Origin: JABDBE01 sp963832245
Lineage (GTDB): Bacteria > Acidobacteriota > Terriglobia > Terriglobales > Acidobacteriaceae
NCBI GenBank assembly: GCA_963832245.1
Contig: CAWHTG010000004.1
Coordinates: forward strand, 1,550,001-1,614,000
Length of the DNA stretch: 64,000 nt
Reading direction: 5' to 3'
Shown piece by piece: positions 51,108 to 59,873 of the stretch. The position numbers and the translations under genes are program-made. Every line of letters starts with the position of its first letter. The first letter of the stretch is position 1. Below the pieces are notes generated by a model, which saw only the letters and a list, made by a program, of their open reading frames with translations, had not been told where the DNA came from and ran no database searches.

Positions 51108-51174
51108 TTCACGTGGGGACAGCCGCCCTCGGCTGTCCAGCCGAGCAAAGCTCGGCTAACGCTCACGTGTGAAA
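51108..51174. repeat. Compound palindrome between ftsW and murG
   Basis: Outer arms TTCACGTG and CACGTGTGAA enclose two tandem perfect hairpins: GACAGCCG/CGGCTGTC and AGCCGAGC/GCTCGGCT. This three-part arrangement covers nearly the entire gap. Confidence 0.6.
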
Positions 51175-51235
51175 TGCAGCTAAAGGGTCAACCTTGCGTC
51201 TCGTTCAAACTCCAAGTTCCGGTTATAGTCACTGC

Positions 51236-52309
51236 ATGCGGGCCATTCTGGCGGGAGGCGGGACCGGTGGACACGTCATCCCCGCGCTTGCCATCGCTCA
51301 GCAACTTCAGAAAGATTATGCCGCCGAAGTGCTGTTCGTGGGCACTGCTCGCGGAATCGAGAACCGCTTAGTTCCCGCTGCTGGCTTCCCTCTACGGCTT
51401 GTCCAAGTTGGCGCGCTGAAAAACGTGAGCTTGGCGACACGGCTGAAAACGGCCTTCGACTTGCCACGTGCGGTCTGGGATTCGCGGCGCATTCTGTCAG
51501 AGTTTCATCCCGACATCGTGATCGGTGTCGGGGGATACGCATCGGGTCCAGCCATGCTGGCGGCTGTGCTGGAGAGAGTTCCGACGCTTGTGTTTGAGCC
51601 GAATTTCGTGCCCGGATTTGCCAATCGTCTGGTGGCGCCGCTGGTTTCGGGAGCCGCGGTTCACTTCCCTGAGACAGGGCGCTACTTCCGCCGCTGCGAG
51701 GTGACCGGCGTCCCCGTTCGTGATGCCTTTTTCCAGATCGCTAACCAGAACCCCGCGAGCACGAAGCCGACGTTGCTCGTGTTCGGCGGAAGCCAGGGCG
51801 CACACGCCATCAATCAGGTTGTCATGAATTCTGTGGCGGAGTTGCGCCAGCGAGTTCCCGGAATTCACATCATCCATCAAACGGGAGAACGTGATTATAA
51901 TGACGCTCAAGCGGCGTACGCGAATTTGGGCGACTGCGTTGAAGTTTATCGCTTCATCGACGACATGCCCGGTTTGTTTGCCCAGGCTGGTTTGCTTCTT
52001 TGCCGTTCCGGGGCAAGCACTGTGGCAGAGGTGACCGCGGCGGGCAAGCCTGCAGTTTTTGTGCCCTTTCCACGCGCCGCCGACGATCATCAAAAGCGTA
52101 ATGCGGAAGCTTTGGAGCGTGCGGGTGCGGGGGTGATGCTCGAGGAATCAAAGCTGAGCCGTGAAAGCCTGGTGGAGACAGTCGGTTCGTTATTCAGCCA
52201 TCCATCCCGGCTGGAAAAAATGGGCGCTGCCGCGCGCCAGTTATCACATCCAACGGCAGCTCGCGATATCGCGGCCATGGCAGCCCGGTTGGCAGGAACT
52301 AAGAACTAG
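51236..52309 (+). CDS. murG: UDP-GlcNAc:lipid I GlcNAc transferase
   Basis: A membrane-associated GT28 glycosyltransferase of 357 residues that makes lipid II. MRAILAGGGTGGHVIPALAI holds the first G loop; VIGVGGYASGPAMLAAVLER and LVFGGSQGAHAINQVVMNSV follow; LLCRSGASTVAEVTAAGKPA with FVPFPRAADDHQKRNAEAL is the nucleotide-binding C domain. ATG at 51236 gives the family's standard start; an upstream TTG at 51194 would add 14 residues. Confidence 0.96.
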   Translation: MRAILAGGGTGGHVIPALAIAQQLQKDYAAEVLFVGTARGIENRLVPAAGFPLRLVQVGALKNVSLATRLKTAFDLPRAVWDSRRILSEFHPDIVIGVGGYASGPAMLAAVLERVPTLVFEPNFVPGFANRLVAPLVSGAAVHFPETGRYFRRCEVTGVPVRDAFFQIANQNPASTKPTLLVFGGSQGAHAINQVVMNSVAELRQRVPGIHIIHQTGERDYNDAQAAYANLGDCVEVYRFIDDMPGLFAQAGLLLCRSGASTVAEVTAAGKPAVFVPFPRAADDHQKRNAEALERAGAGVMLEESKLSRESLVETVGSLFSHPSRLEKMGAAARQLSHPTAARDIAAMAARLAGTKN

Positions 52310-52391
52310 CGCAGATTCATACGGATCTTCACGATGAATCTTTTGTTAGATCCGCGTTCATCCTTGCAAATCTAGCAGGCAGTTGACTTAA

Positions 52392-53834
52392 ATGTTCGCA
52401 AAAATACAGCGCGTTCATTTTGTTGGGATCGGCGGCATCGGCATGAGTGGCATCGCCGAGGTGCTGCTAAACCTCGGATACAAGGTGTCGGGTTCCGATC
52501 TCAAGAGTTCCGCCTTGACGGAACGCCTGGCCAGCCTCGGCGCCACCATTTTCGAGGGACATCGCGCGGAAAATATTGCGGGCGTCGATGTGGTCGTGGC
52601 TAGCTCGGCGATCGCTCCCGGTAACCCAGAAATCTCCCACGCCCACACGCTTCACATTCCCGTCATCCAGCGCGCAGAGATGCTGGCGGAACTGATGCGG
52701 TTGAAGTACGGAATCGCCATCGCCGGAATGCACGGCAAGACCACAACCACGTCGATGGTCGCGGTTGTGCTAGCGGGTGGCGGGCTCGATCCAACGGTAG
52801 TCGTAGGCGGCCGCGTTGACGCTATGGGATCGAACGCCCGGCTGGGCAAATCGCAGTATTTAGTGGCCGAAGCCGATGAGAGCGACCGTTCGTTTCTCAG
52901 ACTCTCACCCATTCTCGCCGTCGTCACCAACATTGATCGCGAGCACATGGACTGCTATGGCAACATGCGCAACGTGAAACGCGCTTTTCTGGAGTTCATG
53001 GATCGGGTCCCTTTCTATGGAATGGTGGTGGCCTGCAACGATGATCCCCTGCTGCGGCGAATGCTTCCGCAGATTCAGCGCCGGACCGTGACTTACGGTA
53101 CGCGCCGTGGTTCCGACTTTCACATCAAACTTGGCAAGTCGATGCTCACTCCTGGGGAATCCAAGGCGATCAGTCGTTTCCACATAACTTTTCAGCAAAA
53201 AGCTTTGGGCGAGTTCCGCCTGCACGTGCCTGGCGTGCACAATGTGTTGAATGCCACGGCGGCGATTGCCGTGGGGGTTGGTCTCGACATCAATATAGAG
53301 CAGATTCGCTCCGCGCTCGAAAACTTCCACGGCGTGGATCGTCGTTTTCAGTCGCGGGGCACAGCCGCAGGCGTGAGTGTCATCGACGATTACGGGCACC
53401 ACCCGACGGAAGTCCGCGCAACGCTGGCGGCGGCGAGGCAGTGCGGATTTCGCAAAATCCACGTCGTCTTTCAACCGCATCGTTACACCCGCACGCAGCT
53501 CCTCATGGACGAGTTCGCTAGCGCTTTTCACGACGCCGATACTTTGTTCATTCTCGATATTTACGCGGCCAGCGAACTGCCAATCGAGGGGATCACTGGG
53601 GAAGCCGTAGCCCGCCATATTCAAGAAGCAGGGGAACAAGAAGCCCACTACGCCGCTTCTTTTGCAGAAGCCACAGAAGCAGTGGTCGCCGCAGCGCGCG
53701 AGGGAGACGTGATTCTAACCCTTGGGGCAGGCAGTGTTTCGCAACTCGGGCCCATGATCATCAAAGAACTTCTGGCGAAGCAAAAGCAGATCGCGGGCGC
53801 GCCCGAGCCCGTGGCAACGACCTCCCGAGAATAA
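52392..53834 (+). CDS. murC: UDP-N-acetylmuramate--L-alanine ligase
   Basis: A Mur ligase of 480 residues that begins the stem peptide. FVGIGGIGMSGIAEVLLNLG is the N-terminal motif, IAIAGMHGKTTTTSMVAVVL the P-loop, AEADESDRSFLRLSP and NIDREHMDCYGNM central motifs, VIDDYGHHPTEVRATLAAAR and FQPHRYTRTQLL C-terminal ones. It is the last dcw gene here: murB, ddl, ftsQ, ftsA and ftsZ do not follow. Confidence 0.97.
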   Translation: MFAKIQRVHFVGIGGIGMSGIAEVLLNLGYKVSGSDLKSSALTERLASLGATIFEGHRAENIAGVDVVVASSAIAPGNPEISHAHTLHIPVIQRAEMLAELMRLKYGIAIAGMHGKTTTTSMVAVVLAGGGLDPTVVVGGRVDAMGSNARLGKSQYLVAEADESDRSFLRLSPILAVVTNIDREHMDCYGNMRNVKRAFLEFMDRVPFYGMVVACNDDPLLRRMLPQIQRRTVTYGTRRGSDFHIKLGKSMLTPGESKAISRFHITFQQKALGEFRLHVPGVHNVLNATAAIAVGVGLDINIEQIRSALENFHGVDRRFQSRGTAAGVSVIDDYGHHPTEVRATLAAARQCGFRKIHVVFQPHRYTRTQLLMDEFASAFHDADTLFILDIYAASELPIEGITGEAVARHIQEAGEQEAHYAASFAEATEAVVAAAREGDVILTLGAGSVSQLGPMIIKELLAKQKQIAGAPEPVATTSRE

Positions 53835-53897
53835 AGATCGTTCCAATTTCCGAACAAATCAACCCGAATTCTACGGTTGAGGTCATGGAGTGTGAAA

Positions 53898-54269
53898 ATG
53901 ATTCTTTCTTTTGAAACTATGGAACAGCGGCATCAACCCGAGGCCACCTTACACGGCCGTCGTTATCAAAGATATGAACTCGAAACCGAACTGAGAGCAA
54001 CACTCTTCGGAATAGATCGCCGCGAAATGCGAGGGCGCTCGTTGAATATCAATCAGGGAGGCATCGCAGGAATATTTGTTGCCGGCTGGGACGTGGGCAC
54101 TTCCGTCAACTTGCAATTTTCAGTTCCGATCGCCACGGCTCCGGTTCGCGTAAAGGGCGTTGTTCGGAACCGCACCGGCTACCGCTACGGGTTTGAATTT
54201 GCGGATTTGACCCCTGAAGAACCCGAGACCATCGACCGCACCTGCAGAACCCTCGACCTGCTTCAATAA
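53898..54269 (+). CDS. PilZ domain protein
   Basis: A protein of 123 residues. RRYQRYELETELRATLFGID contains the RxxxR-like c-di-GMP-binding start, and SLNINQGGIAGIFVAGWDVG the (D/N)xSxxG-like loop, here N-I-N-Q-G-G, so binding is uncertain. Start at ATG 53898 follows GGAG by seven bases. It may respond to c-di-GMP; pilT lies 2 kb downstream. Confidence 0.78.
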   Translation: MILSFETMEQRHQPEATLHGRRYQRYELETELRATLFGIDRREMRGRSLNINQGGIAGIFVAGWDVGTSVNLQFSVPIATAPVRVKGVVRNRTGYRYGFEFADLTPEEPETIDRTCRTLDLLQ

Positions 54270-54419
54270 CTTGAGCAGGCAGACAGGGACAGACATCACC
54301 CTTGTGGATTCCCGCACTTTTCCACCCGACAGCGGTCAACAGCCTTGGGTAGGCCGAATCAACAGCTCCAGCACCGTAGAGGCCCCTCAGGGATTCACAC
54401 TTCGCAACAAAACTTTCGA

Positions 54420-54710
54420 TTACTTTACGGCGTCGGCGGTCTTGTCTGCGGCTTTTTCGACCCCTTTGCCCGTGTCCTTGGCGCCTGTCTTGACGGCGTG
54501 TCCAGTCTTCTTCGCCACGGTCTTGGTCGCATGTCCGGTTTTGTCGGCTGCCTTTTCCGTACCTTTTGCCGTGTCCTTGGCCGCTACCTTGGTGCCGTGA
54601 CCTACGTCTTTTGCCGCCTTGTCGGTGTCATGCGCAACATCCTGAGAAAACACCAGCGTTCCCGAACTGAGTATCGCTGCTGCAAGAATTGTGGCCAACT
54701 TGGATTTCAT
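54420..54710 (-). CDS. Exported Lys/Ala/Thr-rich repeat protein
   Basis: A protein of 96 residues with a signal peptide (LATILAAAILSSGTLVFSQ). The rest is repeats of 7-15 residues built from K-A-A-D-K-T-G-H-A-T-K-like units (KAAKDVGHGTKVAAKDTAKG). It resembles small periplasmic or envelope repeat proteins. Role unknown. AGGAGGCAAC precedes the ATG. Confidence 0.7.
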   Translation of the reverse strand: MKSKLATILAAAILSSGTLVFSQDVAHDTDKAAKDVGHGTKVAAKDTAKGTEKAADKTGHATKTVAKKTGHAVKTGAKDTGKGVEKAADKTADAVK

Positions 54711-54812
54711 GTTGCCTCCTGTTTATTTGATGGAAGTGGTGTCGGAAGTATCAAACATTCTAGCAGCAAATGCAACCGCAGTCCCAGGTATAAGTACTCG
54801 CGGCTCAATTCG

Positions 54813-55346
54813 TCACTCCAGTTCTTCCTCCAGCGCGCTGAGTGTCTCGTCATCCACTTCCCACTTTTTGAGAATTGTGAAGATCGTCTTCGACGCGAAT
54901 CCGGCGCGCGTGAGCTGGCGAAAAATTCGTGCTGCGTGCTTCTGATCTATTGGCTTCACCAGACGCTTGCGCTTCAGATATTCTCGCGCCTGCTTTTCGT
55001 CGCTCACCTCATCGTACGCCACCTCTACGGCCTTCTCGATGACTTCGCTGTGAACTCCTTTTGCTCTCAGATCCGTAATCACACGCCTGCGGCCAAATTT
55101 TTCGTTATCACGGCGGAAGGAAGAATATGCAACCGCGTACTGCGCGTCGTTGAGGTAGCCGCGATCCTTTAGCCGCCGGATGACGAGTTCCACCAGCGTC
55201 TGTCCATACTCGGTTTCCGCTTCCACTCGGGGCCGCAGCAAACGCTTCAGCTCCGCCACCGAACGGGCGCGGCGGGCGAGTGCCCCGACGGCATACTGGT
55301 ACAGTTCCTCTTCGGACTCGGTCTTTTTCGGACGAGCAAAAGCCAT
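54813..55346 (-). CDS. recX: Regulatory protein RecX
   Basis: A modulator of RecA, 177 residues, made of three-helix repeats: YAVGALARRARSVAELKRLL, LVIRRLKDRGYLNDAQYAVA, RRVITDLRAKGVHSEVIEKA and IFRQLTRAGFASKTIFTILK. Start taken at the ATG at 55346; 15 residues of upstream open frame are less likely. recA is not in the window. Confidence 0.88.
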   Translation of the reverse strand: MAFARPKKTESEEELYQYAVGALARRARSVAELKRLLRPRVEAETEYGQTLVELVIRRLKDRGYLNDAQYAVAYSSFRRDNEKFGRRRVITDLRAKGVHSEVIEKAVEVAYDEVSDEKQAREYLKRKRLVKPIDQKHAARIFRQLTRAGFASKTIFTILKKWEVDDETLSALEEELE

Positions 55347-55485
55347 AGCCAGTAACACGTTACCTCGCCTGCGCGGCGAGGGAGATTGCATGACACTACG
55401 TTACAACTTTTTACCTGGGTTGTGGTGACATCGGGAACTTTCCGGCGTCTATCTGCGTAAATAAGAAAGAGTGAGGACGCAAGTC

Positions 55486-55857
55486 ATGCTTACTATCGAA
55501 GTGGAAAAAACGGGCGATGTAGCGGTCGTGCGATGCGTGGGACGGATCGTTCGCGGGGCGGAGGTTGGCACCCTGAAGAACGCGGTTTTCTCCGAGAATG
55601 GCATTCGCATTGTGGTGATTGATTTATCTGACGTGGAAACGCTCGATGCCGGGGGATTGACTGCGCTTTTGTCTCTGCATCAGTGGGCGCGGAACCGCGG
55701 TGTGCAACTCAAACTGGTGAATCCGTCCCATTTTGTCAACGAGGTGCTGACGCGCACTGGGATGGATCGTGTATTCGATATTTCAAAATTCGAGCATGCG
55801 CTTTTTGTTCTCGGCGCTCCGGATTGTCGTCACTCGCGATTCGCGGCTGTTTGTTAG
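55486..55857 (+). CDS. STAS domain anti-sigma-factor-antagonist-like protein
   Basis: A protein of 123 residues. VAVVRCVGRIVRGAEVGTLK, then IRIVVIDLSDVETLDAGGLT and ALLSLHQWARNRGVQLKLVN is the STAS fold; the phosphorylatable position corresponds to the 'D-A-G-G' loop, with glycine where many antagonists have serine, so regulation by phosphorylation is doubtful. ATG at 55486 follows GAGGACG. Confidence 0.82.
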   Translation: MLTIEVEKTGDVAVVRCVGRIVRGAEVGTLKNAVFSENGIRIVVIDLSDVETLDAGGLTALLSLHQWARNRGVQLKLVNPSHFVNEVLTRTGMDRVFDISKFEHALFVLGAPDCRHSRFAAVC

Positions 55858-55948
55858 CTGCCAATGACCTTCACTGGGGCCAGAGCCTGCCGTTCGGTTG
55901 AGCGCTGCTTGGATCACCGAGCTTAGGTTCTGGCCCTCCTCCAAAATA

Positions 55949-55976
55949 AAAAGGGCGCGCCCAACGGCGCGCCTTT
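55949..55976. terminator. Bidirectional intrinsic terminator
   Basis: An AAAGG(G)CGCGCC stem pairs with GGCGCGCCTTT around loop CAAC, with A-rich sequence before and T after. It sits between the convergent STAS and pilT genes and can serve both. Confidence 0.75.
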
Positions 55977-55996
55977 AATGTTTCAGGAGAAAGGAA

Positions 55997-57121
55997 TCAG
56001 CGGCCTCCGTAACCCGTTTGCTGCATTGCGTTCTTGGAGATGTCACTGGTAGAAGAAATACCCTGCATGCGCAGCTTGAAGTCGTCCGCGTTGGATGCGC
56101 TCTCTAGTGCGGTTTCGTAGTTGATCAGCCCTGCCTGGAACAAATCCCAGAGTGATTGATCGAAGGTTTGCATTCCGTATTGCGAGGTTCCGGCGGAGAT
56201 GGCGTCGCGAACGGCGCGGGTCTTTTCCGGCACCAGAATGCATTCCCGGATGTAAGCGGTATTGATCATGACTTCTACAGCGGGAACGCGCCCGTCGCCG
56301 TCGCAACGTCGAACCAGGCGTTGGCTGATTACGGCTCGCAACACAGCCGCGAGCTGTAGGCGAATTTGTTTCTGTTCCGGCGGCGGAAATACCGCGATGA
56401 TACGGTTGATAGTTTCAACTGCATCCAGCGTGTGCAGGGTTGAGAAAACCATGTGGCCGGTTTCGGCGGCGTGCAGCGCGGTGCCGATGGTCTCAACGTC
56501 GCGCATTTCGCCGACTAGAATGACGTCGGGATCTTGACGCAAGGAAGCCCGCAGCGCTGCCGAGAACGATGGCGTATCCACCTCGATCTCGCGCTGGTTC
56601 ACGTAGCCTTTCTTGTCGCGATGCAGGAATTCAATTGGGTCTTCAATCGTGATGATGTGCTCGGCGCGAGTGGAATTGATCCGGTCCACCATGGCCGCCA
56701 GAGTTGTGGACTTACCGGAACCCGTGACTCCAGTGACCAGGATCAGCCCACGCGGCATGTCGCAGACCTGCTCCACAATCTTGGGCAAGTAAAGTTCGTC
56801 GAGCGCCCGGATTTTAGTGGGAATCACGCGCAGCACGAGTCCCACGTTGCCGCGCTGCTGAAAAACGTTTACACGGAAGCGGCCCAACCCGGCCACGCCG
56901 TAGGCCATATCGATTTCCGTGCTCTCTTTGAACTTCTGCTTCTGCCTCGCCGACATCATGCTGAAAGCCATAGTGAGCATGTCTTCAGCGCTGATGCGAG
57001 GCTGATCTGTGAGCGGCGTAAGTTCACCGTCAATTCGCAGGTGAGGATAATTGCCAACCTTCAGGTGCAAGTCAGAAGCGCGCCGCTCCATGGCGATACG
57101 AAGTAGGTCATCAATGTTCAT
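55997..57121 (-). CDS. pilT: Twitching motility ATPase PilT
   Basis: A hexameric retraction ATPase of type IV pili, 374 residues. Walker A VTGVTGSGKSTTLAAMVD, Asp box ITIEDPIEFLH, Walker B DVILVGEMRDVETI and His box VFSTLHTLDAVETINRII are intact. The C-terminus differs from E. coli-type PilT (RDAISAGTSQYGMQTFDQSL). A PilZ gene is close; pilB and pilC are not in the window. Confidence 0.95.
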   Translation of the reverse strand: MNIDDLLRIAMERRASDLHLKVGNYPHLRIDGELTPLTDQPRISAEDMLTMAFSMMSARQKQKFKESTEIDMAYGVAGLGRFRVNVFQQRGNVGLVLRVIPTKIRALDELYLPKIVEQVCDMPRGLILVTGVTGSGKSTTLAAMVDRINSTRAEHIITIEDPIEFLHRDKKGYVNQREIEVDTPSFSAALRASLRQDPDVILVGEMRDVETIGTALHAAETGHMVFSTLHTLDAVETINRIIAVFPPPEQKQIRLQLAAVLRAVISQRLVRRCDGDGRVPAVEVMINTAYIRECILVPEKTRAVRDAISAGTSQYGMQTFDQSLWDLFQAGLINYETALESASNADDFKLRMQGISSTSDISKNAMQQTGYGGR

Positions 57122-57270
57122 TGGATAAATTCCCCGGGATCAATTTGTATGATGAACCGAAATCTCGTCCGGCCCAAGATGACCTAAGTAATGGGGAATT
57201 GCGCGTTTGGGCAGTGGCTGGAAGCGCCTTTCTGGATTGGATATGAGAGATGCTGCAAACCCTAGCTTGA

Positions 57271-57304
57271 TTGACTTAGTCCACAGACTTAGTCTATTTT
57301 AGAC
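57271..57304 (+). promoter_or_regulatory. Promoter and operator of the toxin-antitoxin pair
   Basis: TTGACT (57271-57276) and TATTTT (57295-57300), 18 bases apart, could be the -35 and -10. Two CTTAGTC copies (57275, 57288) and GTCT..AGAC lie over it, suiting antitoxin autoregulation. The start codon at 57310 is so near that the transcript may be leaderless. Confidence 0.55.
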
Positions 57305-57309
57305 ACACG

Positions 57310-57582
57310 ATGGAAGTGAATATTCATGAGGCGAAAACGCACCTCTCGCGCCTTTTGCAACGTGTGGCGGCGGGAGAAGAAGTCATCATTGCGCGTGCGG
57401 GCGTGCCAGTCGCCAAGCTGATAGCGGCAGGCCCACGGAACAAGTCGCGACCCATGGGCATTGACGAGGGCAAGATCTGGATCGCGGAGGATTTCGATGC
57501 TCCGGACCCGGCCCTGGAAGCCCTCTTCTATGACGCGCCCCTGACGACCGCACCAGCCCGCAAGCGAAGGAAGAAGCGGTGA
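57310..57582 (+). CDS. Phd/YefM-family antitoxin
   Basis: A protein of 90 residues. MEVNIHEAKTHLSRLLQRVA followed by GEEVIIARAGVPVAKLIAAG is the Phd/YefM DNA-binding fold, which represses its own operon. The C-terminal part (DFDAPDPALEALFYD) should wrap the toxin; the last residues are basic. Its stop overlaps the toxin's GTG (GTGA). Confidence 0.88.
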   Translation: MEVNIHEAKTHLSRLLQRVAAGEEVIIARAGVPVAKLIAAGPRNKSRPMGIDEGKIWIAEDFDAPDPALEALFYDAPLTTAPARKRRKKR

Positions 57583-57974
57583 CTTACCTGCTGGACACGG
57601 GTGTCTGGCTGTGGAGCGTGGGCGAACCATCACGAATCTCGGCCAAGGCGCGCGACGTGATGGCCGATGTCAGGCACGACATCTTTCTGTCCGCCGTCAC
57701 TTCGTGGGAGGTTGCCATCAAGGCAGCATCGGGCAAGTTGCACCTTCCCGAGCAGCCGGATTTGTATGTTCCGCGGCGCATGGCGGATCAGGGGTTGCGT
57801 CCGCTCAATGTGTCTCACGCGCACGCTTTAGCAGTTTTCACGCTCCCTGCCTATCATCGTGATCCGTTTGACCGCCTGCTGATCGCGCAAGCAAAGGTGG
57901 AGGACATGACGCTGATTACCTCCGACCGGCTCTTCAGCCGATATCCGGTACAACTGCTGTGGGCTGGAAATTGA
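57579..57974 (+). CDS. vapC: VapC-family PIN-domain toxin
   Basis: A PIN ribonuclease of 131 residues. TYLLDTGVWLWSVGEP carries the first Asp, SAVTSWEVAIKAASGKL the Glu, and HRDPFDRLLIAQAKVEDMTL the later acidic residues, all in the usual order for toxins of the type with a Phd antitoxin. It presumably cleaves RNA when the antitoxin is degraded. GTG start is coupled to the antitoxin. Confidence 0.9.
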   Translation: MTYLLDTGVWLWSVGEPSRISAKARDVMADVRHDIFLSAVTSWEVAIKAASGKLHLPEQPDLYVPRRMADQGLRPLNVSHAHALAVFTLPAYHRDPFDRLLIAQAKVEDMTLITSDRLFSRYPVQLLWAGN

Positions 57975-57998
57975 AAAAGCCGCCCCGCAGGGCGGCTT
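57974..57998 (-). terminator. Intrinsic terminator of the DinB gene
   Basis: AAGCCGCC pairs with GGCGGCTT, followed on the minus strand by TTTTT-like bases. It lies 20 bases beyond the stop of the DinB gene and three bases past the toxin stop, so it could serve both. Confidence 0.7.
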
Positions 57999-58018
57999 CT
58001 GAGTGGCTTCGAAAACGA

Positions 58019-58561
58019 TCAGGCTGCTGTTTCCGCCTGAGCTCCCGGCCAAGGCTCGTCGTAGCTGCCTCCGTAAATGGATGGGCACTTTGAACCCATG
58101 GGACGTAGATAGGTGGCAAGTTGCCCGCGATGGTGGATGCTGTGGTTGTTCACGAAGGCAAGGTAGAACACGACGGGCAGATTGAAGGCGCCGTAAAAGT
58201 CTACCGGCGTGAGCAACTCTTCCGCTGACATTGAACGTACCCGCTCAATCGCACGGGAAAAGTTTTTCTCGTACCAGGAAGCGAGCTCGGCTGAAGTGTT
58301 GGGTTCATCCTTGAAGCGCGGCTCCATGACGAATTTGCGATCGGCGGTCTCGTCGAGCATCTGCACATCGGCGGATGCGAGGTGCCATGCAAGTTCCTGA
58401 GCGCTACGCGCGTTGGGATCGGGCCGGTAGTCTCGGTTTGCGTCGGGTACTGCGCCCAGGACTCTCTTCGTGGCTTTCATTTCGTTGCTTAGGCCCATGA
58501 GCATTAAGTCGCGGTAGGCCAAGGCGAATTCGGGGTTCGGACCTTGCTCTGCTGTTGCCAT
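58019..58561 (-). CDS. DinB family protein
   Basis: A four-helix-bundle protein of 180 residues in the DinB/YfiT group of metal-binding proteins. SAQELAWHLASADVQMLDET contributes the first conserved His, and LAFVNNHSIHHRGQLATYLR the H-x-x-x-H pair of the metal site. AGGAGG directly before ATG 58561 decides the start. A thiol transfer or detoxification role is possible; substrate unknown. Confidence 0.85.
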   Translation of the reverse strand: MATAEQGPNPEFALAYRDLMLMGLSNEMKATKRVLGAVPDANRDYRPDPNARSAQELAWHLASADVQMLDETADRKFVMEPRFKDEPNTSAELASWYEKNFSRAIERVRSMSAEELLTPVDFYGAFNLPVVFYLAFVNNHSIHHRGQLATYLRPMGSKCPSIYGGSYDEPWPGAQAETAA

Positions 58562-58650
58562 TCCTCCTCCTTTTTGTTGCGAAGGTGCTAAGAGTCTGAC
58601 GTTGAAAAGGGGCACTCAGGTAGCGGCCCAGTGTGAATTCTTGATTTTCG

Positions 58651-59598
58651 CTACACGCTGACCGGTTGCTTGCTGCCCACCGGAACCGGCGTTAACCAGC
58701 CAAAGCGGTCGGTCTTTTCGCCATGCACGATACCATAAAACTCCTTTTGAATGGCTTTCGTTACGGCTCCCATCACGCCCTTGCCCACGCTGATCTTGTC
58801 AACCGAGCGAATCGGAGTAATCTCAGCCGCGGTGCCGGTCAGGAAGGCTTCCTCCGCGATATACAGCAGTTCGCGCGGAATTCCCTGCTCGACTACAGGA
58901 ATTCCCAATCCGCGGGCGATCTGCAGAACCGAGTCACGCGTAATCCCGGGCAGCACCGAATTGCCCAGCGGGGCCGTCTGCAACGCGCCATTGCGCACGA
59001 TGAAAACATTCTCGCCTGAGCCTTCGCTGACATACCCATTCGCGTCCAGCGCTATGCCCTCAACGTAGCCGTTGATGATGGCTTCCATCTTAATCAGCTG
59101 CGAGTTCATGTAGTTCGCACCCGACTTGGCCATGGCGGGCAGCGTGTTCGGTGCGATGCGCGTCCATGACGATACGCAGACGTCGACTCCCTGCTCGGCG
59201 TCGCTGCCCAGATATTTTCCCCACGGATAATTACAGATGTAAACTTCGGTCGGCGAATTGAAGGGATTGACCCCGGCTTCGCCATAACCGCGCAGAATGA
59301 TGGGCCGCATGTAGCAGGGCCAAACTCCGTTGGTCTTTACCAAGTCGACCATCGCGGAAATAAGCTCTTCGCGAGTGTAATCGACATCGATCCGGTAAAC
59401 CTTAGCTGAGTCCAGCAGCCTCTGGGCGTGCTCCTTGACGCGAAAAATCGCCGGACCGGCAGGCGGAGCGTAACATCGGATGCCTTCAAATACTGACGAG
59501 CCGTAATTGACCACGTGCGACATTACGTGGATTTGCGCGTCATCCCAGGGGATGAGCTTGCCGTTATGCCAGATTTTCTCCGTCTTCTGAATGGCCAT
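58651..59598 (-). CDS. ilvE: Branched-chain amino acid aminotransferase
   Basis: A PLP-dependent class IV aminotransferase of 315 residues catalysing the last step of valine, leucine and isoleucine synthesis. NYGSSVFEGIRCYAPPAGPA, ILRGYGEAGVNPFNSPTEVY and GYVSEGSGENVFIVRNGALQ, then ITRDSVLQIARGLGIPVVEQ with FLTGTAAEITPIRSVD are family blocks. ATG at 59598 is preferred because TTAGGAGTGTCC precedes it. No convincing T-box was found in the 120-base leader. Confidence 0.93.
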   Translation of the reverse strand: MAIQKTEKIWHNGKLIPWDDAQIHVMSHVVNYGSSVFEGIRCYAPPAGPAIFRVKEHAQRLLDSAKVYRIDVDYTREELISAMVDLVKTNGVWPCYMRPIILRGYGEAGVNPFNSPTEVYICNYPWGKYLGSDAEQGVDVCVSSWTRIAPNTLPAMAKSGANYMNSQLIKMEAIINGYVEGIALDANGYVSEGSGENVFIVRNGALQTAPLGNSVLPGITRDSVLQIARGLGIPVVEQGIPRELLYIAEEAFLTGTAAEITPIRSVDKISVGKGVMGAVTKAIQKEFYGIVHGEKTDRFGWLTPVPVGSKQPVSV

Positions 59599-59873
59599 GG
59601 ACACTCCTAAGAGATTTGATTCACCGTACAGCGGGGAGTTTCGCTGGTTAGATGCCAAAATTCGTTCCGTGGGCGGACCCGCCTGATGGCACTTTCGACA
59701 GGCAGCACGGTACACAAGAAGGCAACACCAAGACTACGGGATTATAACCCAGTCCGGAAAGGATCGAGAGGGTTTCTAACGCTCTTCGCGTAGAAAAAGT
59801 CGGACTCGGGAATTCCGATTCGTGAGCTGCACAAAACAGGAAGCGCAGTATAGGTCTGCCCAGGGTCAGTCCG
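59599..59873. other. Leader/intergenic of ilvE, no gene seen
   Basis: On the minus strand GGCGGGTCCGCCC forms a short hairpin near 59670, but the T-box consensus is absent. No other feature supported. Confidence 0.35.

Noticed and set aside
59599..59760. T-box riboswitch upstream of ilvE
   Set aside because: GGCGGGTCCGCCC superficially recalls the T-box antiterminator, but the AGGGTGG..ACCGCG consensus and a following terminator are missing.
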